DNA of 64,000 nucleotides from Dickeya oryzae. GTDB lineage: Bacteria > Pseudomonadota > Gammaproteobacteria > Enterobacterales > Enterobacteriaceae. Positions 36,117 to 46,004 of the stretch are shown here, in pieces (the first letter of the stretch is position 1; every line of letters starts with the position of its first letter). The notes under the pieces were generated by a model that searched no databases, was not told where the DNA came from, and saw only the letters and a program-made list of their open reading frames with translations. A program made the translations under genes and the position numbers. The stretch is taken from NCBI RefSeq assembly GCF_009372235.1, contig NZ_ML762924.1:90186-154185 (forward strand), in the 5' to 3' direction.

Positions 36117-37577
36117 TTAGGACATCAGCGGCAACAGAGACTGGTAAAGCTGGCGGAATACGGTGCGTTGTTGTGCGTACTGCGCATGGCGCGTGGCATC
36201 AGGCTGGTGAACCTGCTCCAGTGGTAAGGCGGGCAATAACTGCGCCAGTGGGATGGTCGGATTTAGCGCGATTTGTGCCAGCCTTGCTGCACCCAGTGCC
36301 GGGCCCACATCGCCGCCGGTGCGGTATTCCAGCGTCTTGCCGCTGATATCGGCCAGCATTTGCCGCCAGTAAGCGCTGCGCGCACCGCCGCCAATCAGCG
36401 TGACCCGCTGAGGTTCCAGCCCGGTTGCGTGCAGGGCGTCCATACCGTCCGCCAGGGCAAATCCCACCCCTTCCAGCACCGCGCGTGCCAGCGCGGCACG
36501 CCCGTGCGAGTGCGTCAGCCCCCAGAAAGCGCCTTTGGCCTGTGGGTTGTTGTGCGGCGTGCGCTCACCAGACAGATAAGGCAGGAACCACACGGGCGTC
36601 GTGGTTTCTTCGGCGCTGGCCTGCTCAGCTTCGTTCAGCAGTGCCGCTACGCTGTCGGCATGGGTCAGTCGGGCTGCCCAGTCGAGGCAGGATGCCGCGC
36701 TCAGCATCACGGACATCAGATGCCAACTGTTGGGCAACGCATGGCAAAAGCTGTGAACCGCGCGTTGAGGATTGCTAAGAAAGCCGTTGCTAACCGCGAA
36801 ATAGACCCCGGATGTACCGAGCGACAACATGGCCTGACCCGCCTGATAAAGACCGACTCCGATGGCACCGGCAGCGTTGTCGCCGCCACCCGCCACGACC
36901 GGCACTGATGTCATGCCCCAGCGCTCGGCGAGGTCGGCGCGCAACTGCCCGGTAATCTGGTTACCTTCGAACAGTGCAGGCATCTGGTCGCGGTTAAGCC
37001 CGCAGGCTGCGAGCAAGGGGTCGTTCCAGTCGCGCCGGGCGACATCCATCCACAGTGTACCGGCGGCATCGGACATGTCGCTGGCAAAATCCCCCGTCAG
37101 CCGCCAGCGCAGATAGTCTTTTGGCAACAACACTTTGTCGATACGTTGAAAAATATCCGGTTCGTGTTGCTGTACCCATTTCAGCTTCGGTGCGGTAAAA
37201 CCGGGCATCATCAGATTACCGGTGATGCGGCGTGCATCCGGCACCCGTTGTTCCAACTGCTGGCATTGCGCAGCGCTGCGCCCGTCATTCCACAAAATGG
37301 CTGGTCGCAGTACCCGTTGCTGTGCATCCAGCAGCGTTGCGCCGTGCATCTGGCCAGTGAGCCCGATGGCGCGAACCGTTTTTAGCGTCTGCTGTGCCGC
37401 CAGAGCGCTCAATGCGGCATCGGTAGCCTGCCACCACATTTCCGGGTCCTGTTCTGACCAGAGCGGATGGGGGCGAGAGACACTCAACGGTGCGCTATGA
37501 CTGGCGGCGACCTCGCCGTTTTCCCGTAATAAAATGGCTTTCACGCCGGATGTGCCAAGATCGATGCCGATGTACAT
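36117..37577 (-). CDS. xylB: Xylulokinase
   Basis: A 486-residue FGGY-family sugar kinase that phosphorylates D-xylulose to xylulose 5-phosphate. The N-terminus MYIGIDLGTSGVKAILL is the first phosphate-binding loop. The catalytic-Asp region VVAGGGDNAAGAIGVGL and MLSLGTSGVYF near residues 235-265, and TLIGGGARSAYWRQMLAD near 390, are typical. Length matches E. coli XylB (484). It follows xylA after 154 bp and ends at a strong terminator. Confidence 0.96.
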   Translation of the reverse strand: MYIGIDLGTSGVKAILLRENGEVAASHSAPLSVSRPHPLWSEQDPEMWWQATDAALSALAAQQTLKTVRAIGLTGQMHGATLLDAQQRVLRPAILWNDGRSAAQCQQLEQRVPDARRITGNLMMPGFTAPKLKWVQQHEPDIFQRIDKVLLPKDYLRWRLTGDFASDMSDAAGTLWMDVARRDWNDPLLAACGLNRDQMPALFEGNQITGQLRADLAERWGMTSVPVVAGGGDNAAGAIGVGLYQAGQAMLSLGTSGVYFAVSNGFLSNPQRAVHSFCHALPNSWHLMSVMLSAASCLDWAARLTHADSVAALLNEAEQASAEETTTPVWFLPYLSGERTPHNNPQAKGAFWGLTHSHGRAALARAVLEGVGFALADGMDALHATGLEPQRVTLIGGGARSAYWRQMLADISGKTLEYRTGGDVGPALGAARLAQIALNPTIPLAQLLPALPLEQVHQPDATRHAQYAQQRTVFRQLYQSLLPLMS

Positions 37578-37731
37578 AATGCCTCACTGTGACTCACGTG
37601 CGGTTATCAGGCTGCACCCTGATGCGGTGTACCCTGTGGTGATATCCGTACTGCTGGCGCAGAATCCAAAAACCGTGTGGGGTGATGGGGTGTGCGCCAG
37701 CTTACATCAATTCAACCGAGCAGATAGCGAT

Positions 37732-39051
37732 TCAACCGAACAGATAACGATTCACCAGATTTTCCAGCCGTTCCTGCTGGCCGCTGTGGTGCTGCGGATT
37801 CAACTGGTGGCGGGTGGCGTAGCTTGCCAGCATGTCCAGCGAAGCGTTGCCTTGCAGGATTTGCTGGCCCAGCTCGCTATTCCAGCCTGCGTAGCGGTTG
37901 GCAACATGCTGATTGAGTTCGCCGTCTTCCACCATGCGGGCCGCCACTTTGAGCGACAGCGCCATCGTATCCATCGCGCCGATGTGGGCGTGGAACAGGT
38001 CGTAGCGATCGGTGCTTTGGCGGCGGACTTTGGCATCGAAATTGAGGCCACCGGTGGTAAAACCACCCGCTTTGAGGATTTCATAAAGCACCAGCGCGTT
38101 TTCCTCTACGCTGTTGGGGAACTGGTCGGTATCCCAACCGAGTTGCGCATCGCCACGGTTGGTGTCCACCGAGCCAAAGATACCGAGGGCAATCGCGGTG
38201 GCTATCTCATGATGGAAGGTATGCCCAGCCAGTGTGGCGTGATTGGCTTCGATATTGACCTTAATTTCCTTCTCCAGCCCAAATTGTTTGAGGAAGCCAT
38301 AAACCGTGGCGACATCATAGTCGTACTGATGTTTGGTCGGCTCCTGGGGTTTGGGTTCGATCAGCAATGTACCGTTGAAGCCAATTTTGTGTTTGTGTTC
38401 CACCACCATCTGCATGAAGCGGCCAATTTGTTCGCGTTCCTGACGTAAGTCGGTGTTCAATAGGGTTTCATAACCTTCACGGCCACCCCATAACACGTAG
38501 TTTTCACCGCCCAGCGTTTTGGTGGCATTCATCGCGCTAAACACTTGTGTCGCCGCCCAGGCGAACACGTCCGGGTCGGGGTTGGTGGCGGCACCAGCGG
38601 CATAACGCGGGTTGGTAAAGCAGTTGGCGGTACCCCAGAGCAGCTTCACCCCGGTTTCTTGCTGTTTGGCGGCCAGAATCTCGGTCATGGCGGCAAAATT
38701 GTTCAGATACTCCTGAAGAGAACCCCCTTCCGGTGCGACGTCGATATCATGGAAGCAGTAGTAGGGTGCCCCCAGTTTGTGCAGGAATTCAAAGGCGATA
38801 TCGGCTTTACGTTTGGCCAGCGCCAGTGCGTCGCCGGACTGCTGCCAGGGACGGGCAAAGGCACCCGCACCAAACATATCGGAACCGTTCCAGCAGAAGG
38901 TATGCCAATAGCAGACCGCAAAACGCAAGTGGTCAGCCATACGCTTGCCGAGGACGATCTCGTCAGGGTTGTAATGGCGGAAGGCAAACGGATTGCGGCT
39001 GCCCTGACCTTCAAAGCGAACTTTTTCTATCTGATCAAAATAAGCGTGCAT
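37732..39051 (-). CDS. xylA: Xylose isomerase
   Basis: A 439-residue metal-dependent isomerase converting D-xylose to D-xylulose. Active-site elements include [19 protein letters not shown] (His and Asp of the first motif) and [19 protein letters not shown] (metal site), plus [15 protein letters not shown]. The start at 39051 ([20 protein letters not shown]) and length agree with E. coli XylA (440); a 26-residue in-frame extension is not credible. It is transcribed divergently from xylF, so the xylA/xylF gap carries the shared control region. Confidence 0.97.
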   Translation of the reverse strand: MHAYFDQIEKVRFEGQGSRNPFAFRHYNPDEIVLGKRMADHLRFAVCYWHTFCWNGSDMFGAGAFARPWQQSGDALALAKRKADIAFEFLHKLGAPYYCFHDIDVAPEGGSLQEYLNNFAAMTEILAAKQQETGVKLLWGTANCFTNPRYAAGAATNPDPDVFAWAATQVFSAMNATKTLGGENYVLWGGREGYETLLNTDLRQEREQIGRFMQMVVEHKHKIGFNGTLLIEPKPQEPTKHQYDYDVATVYGFLKQFGLEKEIKVNIEANHATLAGHTFHHEIATAIALGIFGSVDTNRGDAQLGWDTDQFPNSVEENALVLYEILKAGGFTTGGLNFDAKVRRQSTDRYDLFHAHIGAMDTMALSLKVAARMVEDGELNQHVANRYAGWNSELGQQILQGNASLDMLASYATRHQLNPQHHSGQQERLENLVNRYLFG

Positions 39052-39417
39052 TGTTATCTCCTTGCAAACCACCGAAATAGCGGTATTCAGCCTTGTTTCA
39101 ATATTCCGTTCGCCTTGCGATTTCCTCAATTACGTTATTTCACACTGAAATTCAGATAATTATTAAATGTGCGTTTGATCGCAAAAAATAACCGGAATAA
39201 TCTGCAAAACCGCTCGCATGCTGATGTGTGAAGAAAGGGATTAACAAGATAAAAATATGACCGCTATCATAAAATAACAATTAAACCAAAAAACGTAATT
39301 CAGAGATAAAAATCAGCAATTGCTGAGCCTGACTTTTCTTGTCAACAATTCCCTGCAACGTAGCCGTAAGTGAAGTGACGTTTTTATCCCGCCTTCCTAT
39401 AACAAAGGTACTCTACG
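39052..39417. promoter_or_regulatory. Divergent xylA/xylF control region
   Basis: A 366-bp AT-rich region between two divergent xylose operons. In E. coli the equivalent region holds XylR and CRP sites. A CRP-like site is visible (39165-39186). Two stretches containing GATAAAAAT (about 39248-39256 and 39306-39314) may be part of XylR half sites, but I cannot confirm this. Confidence 0.7.
39165..39186. promoter_or_regulatory. Candidate CRP site of the xylose regulon
   Basis: AAATGTGC-GTTTGA-TCGCAAAA matches the palindromic CRP consensus (AAATGTGA-N6-TCACATTT) at most positions, including TGTG and the TC.CA core. It lies about 115 bp from the xylA start and 230 bp from the xylF start. Confidence 0.5.
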
Positions 39418-40413
39418 ATGAAAATGAAACACGTATTACTGTCAGTCTGTGCTGCACTGACCATGCTAGGCCAGCCGGGGTTTGCTAAAGAAGTGAAAAT
39501 CGGTATGGCTATCGATGACTTACGCCTCGAGCGCTGGCAGAAAGACAGGGATATTTTTGTGAAAAATGCCGAAGAAAAAGGGGCGAAAGTGTTTGTGCAG
39601 TCAGCCAACGGTAATGAAGAAACACAGATTTCCCAGATAGAAAATATGATTAATCGCGGTGTCGATGTGCTGGTGATTATCCCTTATAACGGTCAGGTTT
39701 TAAGTAACGTGATTGCTGAAGCGAAACGAGAGGGAATAAAGGTACTGGCCTATGACCGTATGATTAATAATGCAGATATTGATTTTTACATTTCTTTTGA
39801 TAATGAAAAGGTCGGAGAGCTTCAGGCAAAATATCTGATAAATAAGGTGCCACAAGGAAATTATTTTTTGATGGGTGGTTCACCGGTTGATAATAATGCC
39901 AAGTTGTTCCGTCAGGGGCAGATAAAAGTGTTAAAACCCTTGATTGATAGCGGCAAAATTAAGGTTGTCGGTGACCAGTGGGTGGATGCCTGGTTACCGG
40001 AGAATGCGCTGAAAATCATGGAGAACGCGCTGACCGCCAACAACAACAAAATTGATGCGGTAGTAGCCTCGAACGATGCCACGGCCGGTGGTGCGATTCA
40101 GGCGCTTTCCGCTCAGGGGCTGGCGGGTAAGGTCGCTATCTCCGGTCAGGATGCCGATCTGGCGGCCATCAAACGGATTGTGGCAGGGACCCAGACCATG
40201 ACCGTTTACAAACCTATCAGCAAGCTGGCGCAAGAGGCGGCGACTATCGCAGTATCGCTGGGACAGGGGAAAAACCCGCAGTCCAACGCCACGCTCAATA
40301 ACGGCAAGAGAGACGTTCCTGCCTTCCTGCTGACGCCGATTCCGGTCGACAAGATGAACATCGACAGTACGGTCGTTGCCGACGGATTCCACAAGAAAGC
40401 GGATATCTATTGA
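39418..40413 (+). CDS. xylF: D-xylose-binding periplasmic protein
   Basis: A 331-residue periplasmic sugar-binding protein of ABC-type cluster XylFGH. The signal peptide (MKMKHVLLSVCAALTMLGQP, cleavage near GFA-KEV) precedes a periplasmic-binding-protein type 1 fold: KIGMAIDDLRLERWQKDRD, then VIIPYNGQVLSNVIAEAK, and SGQDADLAAIKRIVAGTQTM. Length matches E. coli XylF (330). First gene of xylFGH. Confidence 0.97.
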   Translation: MKMKHVLLSVCAALTMLGQPGFAKEVKIGMAIDDLRLERWQKDRDIFVKNAEEKGAKVFVQSANGNEETQISQIENMINRGVDVLVIIPYNGQVLSNVIAEAKREGIKVLAYDRMINNADIDFYISFDNEKVGELQAKYLINKVPQGNYFLMGGSPVDNNAKLFRQGQIKVLKPLIDSGKIKVVGDQWVDAWLPENALKIMENALTANNNKIDAVVASNDATAGGAIQALSAQGLAGKVAISGQDADLAAIKRIVAGTQTMTVYKPISKLAQEAATIAVSLGQGKNPQSNATLNNGKRDVPAFLLTPIPVDKMNIDSTVVADGFHKKADIY

Positions 40414-40503
40414 TTGATGCGTCTGATTGACGCGTTCGCCTGCCGTCCGGCCGCCGCCACTGCGGTCGTGCCGGGCGAGCGGCATCGGCCAGGTGGAGGG
40501 GGT

Positions 40504-42045
40504 ATGCCGTATCTGTTGGAAATGAAAAACATCACCAAGGCGTTTGGGGCGGTGAAAGCCGTGGACAATGTCAGTCTGCAACTGGAGGCAGGGCAGGTGT
40601 TGTCGCTGTGCGGTGAGAACGGCTCCGGCAAGTCGACGTTGATGAAAGTGCTGTGTGCGGTTTATCCGTACGGCAGTTATGAGGGCAGCATCAGCTTTGC
40701 GGGCGATGAGCTGCGGGCCGGGCATATCCGCGACACCGAGCAAAAAGGGATCGCCATCATTCATCAGGAGCTGGCGCTGGTCAAAAACATGACGGTGCTG
40801 GAAAACATCTTTCTTGGTAATGAGTGGACGCGCGGCGGCGTCATGGATTACGACGCCATGTACCTGCGCTGTCAGACCATGCTGGAACAGGTGCGTTTGA
40901 GCATTGACCCGCATACCCGCGTCGGTGAACTGGGGTTAGGCCAACAGCAACTGGTGGAGATAGCCAAGGCGCTGAACAAGCAGGTCAGGCTGCTGATTCT
41001 CGATGAGCCGACAGCATCGCTGACAGAAAAAGAAACCGCGGTATTACTGGATATCGTGCGTGACCTGCGTCATCACGGTATCGCTTGTATCTACATCTCC
41101 CACAAGCTCAACGAGGTCAAAGCGATTTCTGATGTGATTTGTGTTATCCGCGACGGCAGGCACATTGGCACCTGCCCGGCGGACTCGCTCAGCGAAGATC
41201 AGATTATCGCCATGATGGTGGGGCGCGAACTGACGGAGCTGTATCCAAACGAACCACATGAGATAGGCGAAGAGGTACTACGGGTCGAGCACCTGACCGC
41301 CTGGCATCCGGTTAATCGTCATATTCGTCGGGTGGATGATGTCTCGTTCAGCCTACGCCGGGGGGAAGTATTGGGGATTGCCGGGCTGGTGGGTGCGGGT
41401 CGTACCGAGACGGTGCAATGCTTGTTCGGTGCCTATCCAGGGCGCTGGCAAGGGGATATCCGGGTGGAAGGCAAACCGGTGACTATCCGCCATTGTCGAC
41501 AGGCGATGGCGCTAGGGATCGCCATGGTGCCGGAAGACCGTAAAAAAGACGGCATTATTCCGGTGATGAGCGTAGCGCAGAACATCACACTGGCAGCGCT
41601 CGATCAGTTCACTGGCGCATTGTCAGTCCTGCGGGATGCCGACGAGCAGCACAGCCTGCGGGAGTCGATAGCTCATCTGAAAGTTAAAACCGCCTCGCCG
41701 GAACTGGCGATTGCCCGTCTTAGCGGCGGCAACCAGCAAAAGGCCATTCTGGCGAAGTGTCTGCTGTTGCGCCCGAAAATCCTGATTCTGGATGAACCGA
41801 CTCGTGGGATAGATATCGGTGCAAAATACGAAATCTACAAATTGATCAATCAGTTGGTGAAGCAACAGATCGCCGTCATCGTGATTTCCTCTGAACTGCC
41901 TGAGGTTTTGGGCTTGAGTGACCGGGTGCTGGTGATGCATCAGGGGCGGCTCAAGGCGGATTTACCCAACCGTGGGCTAACGCAGGAGCAGGTGATGGAA
42001 GCGGCATTAAGGAGTGAGCATCATGCTGAAAACCTGGCTGTCTGA
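40504..42045 (+). CDS. xylG: Xylose ABC importer ATPase
   Basis: A 513-residue double ABC ATPase of the sugar class, exactly the E. coli XylG length. The first half has [29 protein letters not shown] and [15 protein letters not shown]. The second half has [18 protein letters not shown] in place of a canonical Walker A, as usual in this family, then [16 protein letters not shown] and [18 protein letters not shown]. The start at 40504 follows AGGTGGAGGGGGT; longer in-frame starts would add an improbable proline/alanine-rich leader. Its end overlaps xylH by 23 bp. Confidence 0.96.
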   Translation: MPYLLEMKNITKAFGAVKAVDNVSLQLEAGQVLSLCGENGSGKSTLMKVLCAVYPYGSYEGSISFAGDELRAGHIRDTEQKGIAIIHQELALVKNMTVLENIFLGNEWTRGGVMDYDAMYLRCQTMLEQVRLSIDPHTRVGELGLGQQQLVEIAKALNKQVRLLILDEPTASLTEKETAVLLDIVRDLRHHGIACIYISHKLNEVKAISDVICVIRDGRHIGTCPADSLSEDQIIAMMVGRELTELYPNEPHEIGEEVLRVEHLTAWHPVNRHIRRVDDVSFSLRRGEVLGIAGLVGAGRTETVQCLFGAYPGRWQGDIRVEGKPVTIRHCRQAMALGIAMVPEDRKKDGIIPVMSVAQNITLAALDQFTGALSVLRDADEQHSLRESIAHLKVKTASPELAIARLSGGNQQKAILAKCLLLRPKILILDEPTRGIDIGAKYEIYKLINQLVKQQIAVIVISSELPEVLGLSDRVLVMHQGRLKADLPNRGLTQEQVMEAALRSEHHAENLAV

Positions 42046-43207
42046 CCGTGCGCCTGTACAGGCGGCGTCTTCCGGTGACGCCACGCGTCGCCGTTCTTTC
42101 AACTTACAGGTGTTGGTGATGATCGCGGCGATCATCGCGATCATGCTGTTTTTCACCGTTATGACCGAGGGAGCCTATCTTAGCGCCCGTAACATTTCCA
42201 ACCTGCTGCGCCAGACCGCGATTACCGGCATTCTGGCGGTGGGCATGGTGTTTGTGATTATTTCCGCTGAAATTGACCTGTCGGTGGGATCCATGATGGG
42301 GCTACTGGGCGGTGTGGCGGCGATTCTGGATGTCTGGTACGGCTGGCCGTTACCCCTGACGGTGGCAGTGACCTTGTTATTGGGGTTACTGCTCGGGGCC
42401 TGGAATGGCTGGTGGGTGGCGTATCGCCGGGTACCGTCGTTCATTGTCACCCTGGCGGGCATGCTGGCGTTTCGTGGTGTACTGATTGGTATCACCAACG
42501 GTACCACGGTATCGCCTACCAGCCCGGCGATGTCGCAGATTGGTCAGAGTTATTTGCCGGATGGGGTGGGATTCTTATTCGGCGTGGTTGGGTTGATGCT
42601 GTTTGTGGCGTGGCGCTGGCGTCAGCGGTGGCGTCGTCAGCATCTGGGATTGCCGGTGGCGTCGGCGTCAGGCGATGTGACTCGCCAGTCGCTCATGGCC
42701 GTCCTGGTGTTGGGCGCTATCTATCTGCTCAATGACTATCGCGGCGTGCCGACACCGGTGCTGTTGCTGACGCTCATCATGCTGGGCGGCATGTTTATGG
42801 CATTGCGCACCGCCTTTGGCCGACGTATCTACGCGGTGGGCGGTAATATCGACGCCGCCCGGCTGTCAGGGGTGAATGTCGAACGCACCAAACTGGTGGT
42901 GTTTGCCATCAACGGCCTGATGGTGGCGGTGGCAGGGCTGGTACTGAGCTCCCGACTGGGGGCCGGGTCGCCGTCTGCGGGGAATATCGCGGAACTGGAT
43001 GCTATCGCCGCCTGTGTTATTGGCGGTACCAGTCTGGCCGGTGGTGTCGGTAGTGTGGCCGGTGCGGTGATGGGGGCGTTTATTATGGCATCGCTGGATA
43101 ACGGTATGAGCATGCTCGATGTGCCGACCTTCTGGCAGTACATCGTTAAGGGCGGCATTTTGCTGCTGGCGGTGTGGATGGATACTGCCACTAAACACAA
43201 AGCCTGA
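42023..43207 (+). CDS. xylH: Xylose ABC importer permease
   Basis: A 394-residue membrane permease (E. coli XylH 393) with about 10-12 segments and the BPD_transp_2 motif. Typical segments are [20 protein letters not shown] near residue 75, the [17 protein letters not shown]-like loop near 275, and [19 protein letters not shown] near 330. The start at 42023 has GGAG 8 nt upstream and overlaps xylG, implying coupling. It completes the high-affinity xylose importer with XylF and XylG. Confidence 0.95.
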   Translation: MLKTWLSDRAPVQAASSGDATRRRSFNLQVLVMIAAIIAIMLFFTVMTEGAYLSARNISNLLRQTAITGILAVGMVFVIISAEIDLSVGSMMGLLGGVAAILDVWYGWPLPLTVAVTLLLGLLLGAWNGWWVAYRRVPSFIVTLAGMLAFRGVLIGITNGTTVSPTSPAMSQIGQSYLPDGVGFLFGVVGLMLFVAWRWRQRWRRQHLGLPVASASGDVTRQSLMAVLVLGAIYLLNDYRGVPTPVLLLTLIMLGGMFMALRTAFGRRIYAVGGNIDAARLSGVNVERTKLVVFAINGLMVAVAGLVLSSRLGAGSPSAGNIAELDAIAACVIGGTSLAGGVGSVAGAVMGAFIMASLDNGMSMLDVPTFWQYIVKGGILLLAVWMDTATKHKA

Positions 43208-43257
43208 AAAACGTACGCTCTGAAAAACGTACGCTCTGAAAAACATAAGCTCTGAAC
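43205..43257. repeat. Three tandem 16-bp repeats after xylH
   Basis: CTGAAAAACGTACGCT at 43205-43220 and 43221-43236 is perfectly duplicated, and a third copy (CTGAAAAACATAAGCT, 43237-43252) has three changes. The array begins in the last codons of xylH and lies in the 235-bp xylH-xylR gap. It may have arisen by slippage; no regulatory role is evident. Confidence 0.8.
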
Positions 43258-43442
43258 ACTGTGGATAGCCGGGATGACGGCGCATCTTTGCAAAATGAGC
43301 GAGACAGTTCGCAAAGTCAGTAAACGGGTTTGGGGTTGTCGGCCGACCGTGCTATGTAGGCGGAAGGTCGGCTTTCCGCGCCGGATGTTGTCCAGAAAGC
43401 CATGATGCTGCCGCCGCACGTATCCGAAGAGAACATATCGCT

Positions 43443-44702
43443 ATGTTTGAGAAACGCTACCGCATTACGTTGCTGTTTAATGCCAACAAAGTATACGACC
43501 GGCAGGTGGTTGAAGGCGTCGGAGAATACCTGCAGGCCTCTCAGTGTGACTGGGATATTTTCATCGAAGAGGATTTCCGTTGCCGTATCGATAATATTCG
43601 CGACTGGCTGGGGGATGGGGTTATCGCGGATTTTGATGACCCGGCGATTATCGCCTTGCTGGCCGGGGTGCGGGTGCCGTTGGTGGGGGTCGGCGGCTCT
43701 TATCACAATCCACAGGATTACCCGCCGGTGCACTACATTGCCACCGATAATTACGCACTGGTGGAAAGTGCGTTTTTGCATCTAAAGAACAAGGGGTTGA
43801 ACCGGTTTGCGTTTTACGGCCTGCCGACATCGGTGGGCAAAGGGTGGGCGCAGGAGCGGGAGTACGCTTTTCGCCAACTGGTGGCGGCCGAGCAGTATCA
43901 GGGCGTGGTGTATCAGGGCATGGAGACATCACCGGACAACTGGCAGTATGCCCAGAATCGGCTGGCGGACTGGATTCAGACGCTGCCGCCCCAAACCGGC
44001 ATTATCGCGGTGACGGATGCCCGCGCCCGCCATTTGTTGCAGGTTTGCGAGCACCTCAACATCGCGGTACCGGAAAAGCTGTGTGTGATTGGTATCGACA
44101 ATGAAGAACTGACCCGTTATCTGTCACGTGTCGCGTTATCATCGGTGGCGCAGGGCACACGACAAATGGGGTATCGGGCCGCCAAACTGTTGCATCAGTT
44201 GCTGTTGACGCCCAATGCGCTGCCGTTGCAGCGTATTTTGGTGCCGCCGCTTCGGGTCGTGGAACGCAGCTCGACGGATTACCGTTCAGTGCGCGACCCG
44301 GCGGTGATTCAGGCAATGCATTTTATTCGTCATCACGCCTGCAAAGGCATCAAGGTTGAGCAGGTGCTGGATGCGGTGGGGCTGTCACGTTCCAACCTTG
44401 AAAAGCGCTTCAAGGATGAAACCGGGCAGACGATTCACGGCATGATCCATGCCGAGAAGCTGGAGCGGGCAAGAAATCTGCTGGTCTCTACATCGTTGTC
44501 GATTAACGAGATTTCATCCATGTGCGGCTATCCCTCGTTACCGTATTTTTATTCGGTGTTTCGCAAGGATTATAATCTGACGCCGCGTGAGTATCGCGAG
44601 CGCTATGGCGAAGGGGGTTACGACGGTAATCGTTACGACAATCATCTCTGTGACAATCACCTTTACGACCATCATCAGGCGGTATTTTGTCGCTACCTAT
44701 GA
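43443..44702 (+). CDS. xylR: Xylose operon regulator XylR
   Basis: A 419-residue activator. The N-terminal two thirds form a LacI/PBP1-like xylose-binding domain (MFEKRYRITLLFNANKVYDR at the start). The C-terminal 100 residues form an AraC-type double helix-turn-helix (VEQVLDAVGLSRSNLEKRF, then SINEISSMCGYPSLPYFYSV). E. coli XylR is 392 residues; this protein carries about 27 extra residues at the C-terminus, an Asp/Asn/His/Tyr-rich tail of imperfect repeats (YDGNRYDNHLCDNHLYDHH). It should activate xylAB and xylFGH with xylose, together with CRP. Confidence 0.95.
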   Translation: MFEKRYRITLLFNANKVYDRQVVEGVGEYLQASQCDWDIFIEEDFRCRIDNIRDWLGDGVIADFDDPAIIALLAGVRVPLVGVGGSYHNPQDYPPVHYIATDNYALVESAFLHLKNKGLNRFAFYGLPTSVGKGWAQEREYAFRQLVAAEQYQGVVYQGMETSPDNWQYAQNRLADWIQTLPPQTGIIAVTDARARHLLQVCEHLNIAVPEKLCVIGIDNEELTRYLSRVALSSVAQGTRQMGYRAAKLLHQLLLTPNALPLQRILVPPLRVVERSSTDYRSVRDPAVIQAMHFIRHHACKGIKVEQVLDAVGLSRSNLEKRFKDETGQTIHGMIHAEKLERARNLLVSTSLSINEISSMCGYPSLPYFYSVFRKDYNLTPREYRERYGEGGYDGNRYDNHLCDNHLYDHHQAVFCRYL

Positions 44703-44739
44703 CGGCACTGGTGCGCCGTCATCGTCGTCATGATGTGAC

Positions 44740-45312
44740 TCAGGCGGGTACGCGCCAGTAGTCGTAATAGATATGCTCGACCTGGAAATTTACATCGTCT
44801 TTATCGTCGCTCAGTTTGCTGGCAAGGGTGAAGGCGAAGTCAAATGCGACGCCCAGCCCTTTGCCACTGATAAGGTTACCGTCCACCACGACTTTTTGGT
44901 CGACATACACACCGTCGGTAACATCCTTCCAGAGGTCGCCGGAGCAGACGTAATGGCGTCCTTTGAGCAAATGGTTACCGCCCAGCACTCTGGCTGCCGC
45001 TGAGCATAACGGGCAAATTAGCTTACCGGCGTCATCATGGCGGCGAATAAATTCTGTCACCATCGGGTTGGCGGCCAGGTTCACCGTGCCTTGCGGCCCG
45101 CCTGGGATCACCACGGCGTCAAACAGCCGGTCCATATTTCTTTCCAGCAGGGCATCGGCAAACATGCGGATATTGTGGTAGCTATGCAGCTCCAGCCGGT
45201 CGTGACAAGAAAGCAGGGTGACGTTGATTTTTGTACGATGTAGCACATCGATCACCATAATTGCTTCCGCTTCTTCGAATCCGGGAGCCAACAGAATGGC
45301 GACGTTCTTCAT
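44740..45312 (-). CDS. DJ-1/PfpI family protein
   Basis: A 190-residue class I glutamine-amidotransferase-like protein. The N-terminus MKNVAILLAPGFEEAEAIMV holds the conserved Glu. The nucleophile elbow is LICPLCSAAARVLG, with Cys in the usual place (about residue 105), and FDAVVIPGGPQGTVNLAANP lies before it. Relatives act in stress defence as glyoxalase III, deglycase-like or chaperone proteins. The start at 45312 has GGAG 5-6 nt upstream; longer in-frame sequence is not protein-like. The gene is monocistronic and convergent with xylR. Confidence 0.85.
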   Translation of the reverse strand: MKNVAILLAPGFEEAEAIMVIDVLHRTKINVTLLSCHDRLELHSYHNIRMFADALLERNMDRLFDAVVIPGGPQGTVNLAANPMVTEFIRRHDDAGKLICPLCSAAARVLGGNHLLKGRHYVCSGDLWKDVTDGVYVDQKVVVDGNLISGKGLGVAFDFAFTLASKLSDDKDDVNFQVEHIYYDYWRVPA

Positions 45313-45592
45313 GGTATCTCCAGCAGTCATCAAGGGGAGTAACATCTGTGCCGCCGAGAATAGCAAAGAAATGGATTTCAATTGAAACATCGTTTTAATA
45401 TTGAGTGGTGGGTCGCGTAATCGATGTTTACTCATCCGTGCAGGTGGTAATTAGCGTTATACTCGCTCCCTTCACGCTGTGATCACCACCCGACAAGGCA
45501 GGAACCTGACTCCGTGACGAGGTGGCTTCATGCAACCGATTTTCGCGCCCGTTTTCCCCTGAGTGTGGCCGTAATATTGTGACTTGATATGG

Positions 45593-45640
45593 TTACTTCA
45601 TAGATATTGCTACTTCATAGATACTGTTACTTCATATAGG
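45593..45640. repeat. Triplicated 3' end of rcnR
   Basis: Three imperfect direct copies of about 17 bp (TTACTTCATAGATATTGC, TACTTCATAGATACTG, TTACTTCATATAG) lie head to tail. The last copy contains the final rcnR codons and stop; the two others lie just downstream in rcnR reading direction. It looks like tandem duplication of the gene end. Confidence 0.75.
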
Positions 45641-45905
45641 AGCGAATCACCGTCACGATCGCTTCCAAATCGGTGGCGCGTTCTGCCGGGTCTGCGTCTT
45701 CATTCATCAGGTGGTCACGGATGTGGCCTTCCAGCACTTCGCCCATCAGCCCGTTCACCGCGCCCCGAATGGCGGCAATTTGCTGCAGAATTTCCAGACA
45801 TGAACGCCCTCCACCATCCAGCGCTTTTTCCAGTGCTTCTGCCTGACCTTTGATGCGTCTGACGCGAGTCAGCAGTTTCTTTTTTTCATGAATAGTATGC
45901 GGCAT
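45627..45905 (-). CDS. rcnR: Nickel/cobalt-responsive repressor RcnR
   Basis: A 92-residue CsoR/RcnR-family helical repressor. Metal ligands of RcnR are conserved: His near the N-terminus (MPHTIHEKK), Cys36 in RSCLEILQQI, and His61 and His65 in LEGHIRDH (His3, Cys35, His60, His64 when the first Met is not counted). The AAIRGAVNGLMGEV helix is typical. Without metal it represses rcnA; nickel or cobalt releases it. It is divergent from rcnA, with an operator in the 99-bp gap. Confidence 0.94.
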   Translation of the reverse strand: MPHTIHEKKKLLTRVRRIKGQAEALEKALDGGGRSCLEILQQIAAIRGAVNGLMGEVLEGHIRDHLMNEDADPAERATDLEAIVTVIRSYMK

Positions 45906-45931
45906 GGCGACTCCCGTCTTGTCTGACCCTA

Positions 45932-45946
45932 TACTGGGGTATAGTA
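45932..45946. promoter_or_regulatory. RcnR operator
   Basis: TACTGGGGTATAGTA matches the RcnR-type site TACT-(G tract)-AGTA, with four Gs. It lies within the rcnR/rcnA divergent gap, 26 bp before the rcnR start and about 60 bp before the rcnA start. The flanking AT-rich sequence (TATAGTATAATTATA) may supply the -10 region. Confidence 0.8.
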
Positions 45947-46004
45947 TAATTATATCATTTTACCTTCAGGCTTACCCCTCAATCGCCTGATTCGGACGCT
46001 AACT

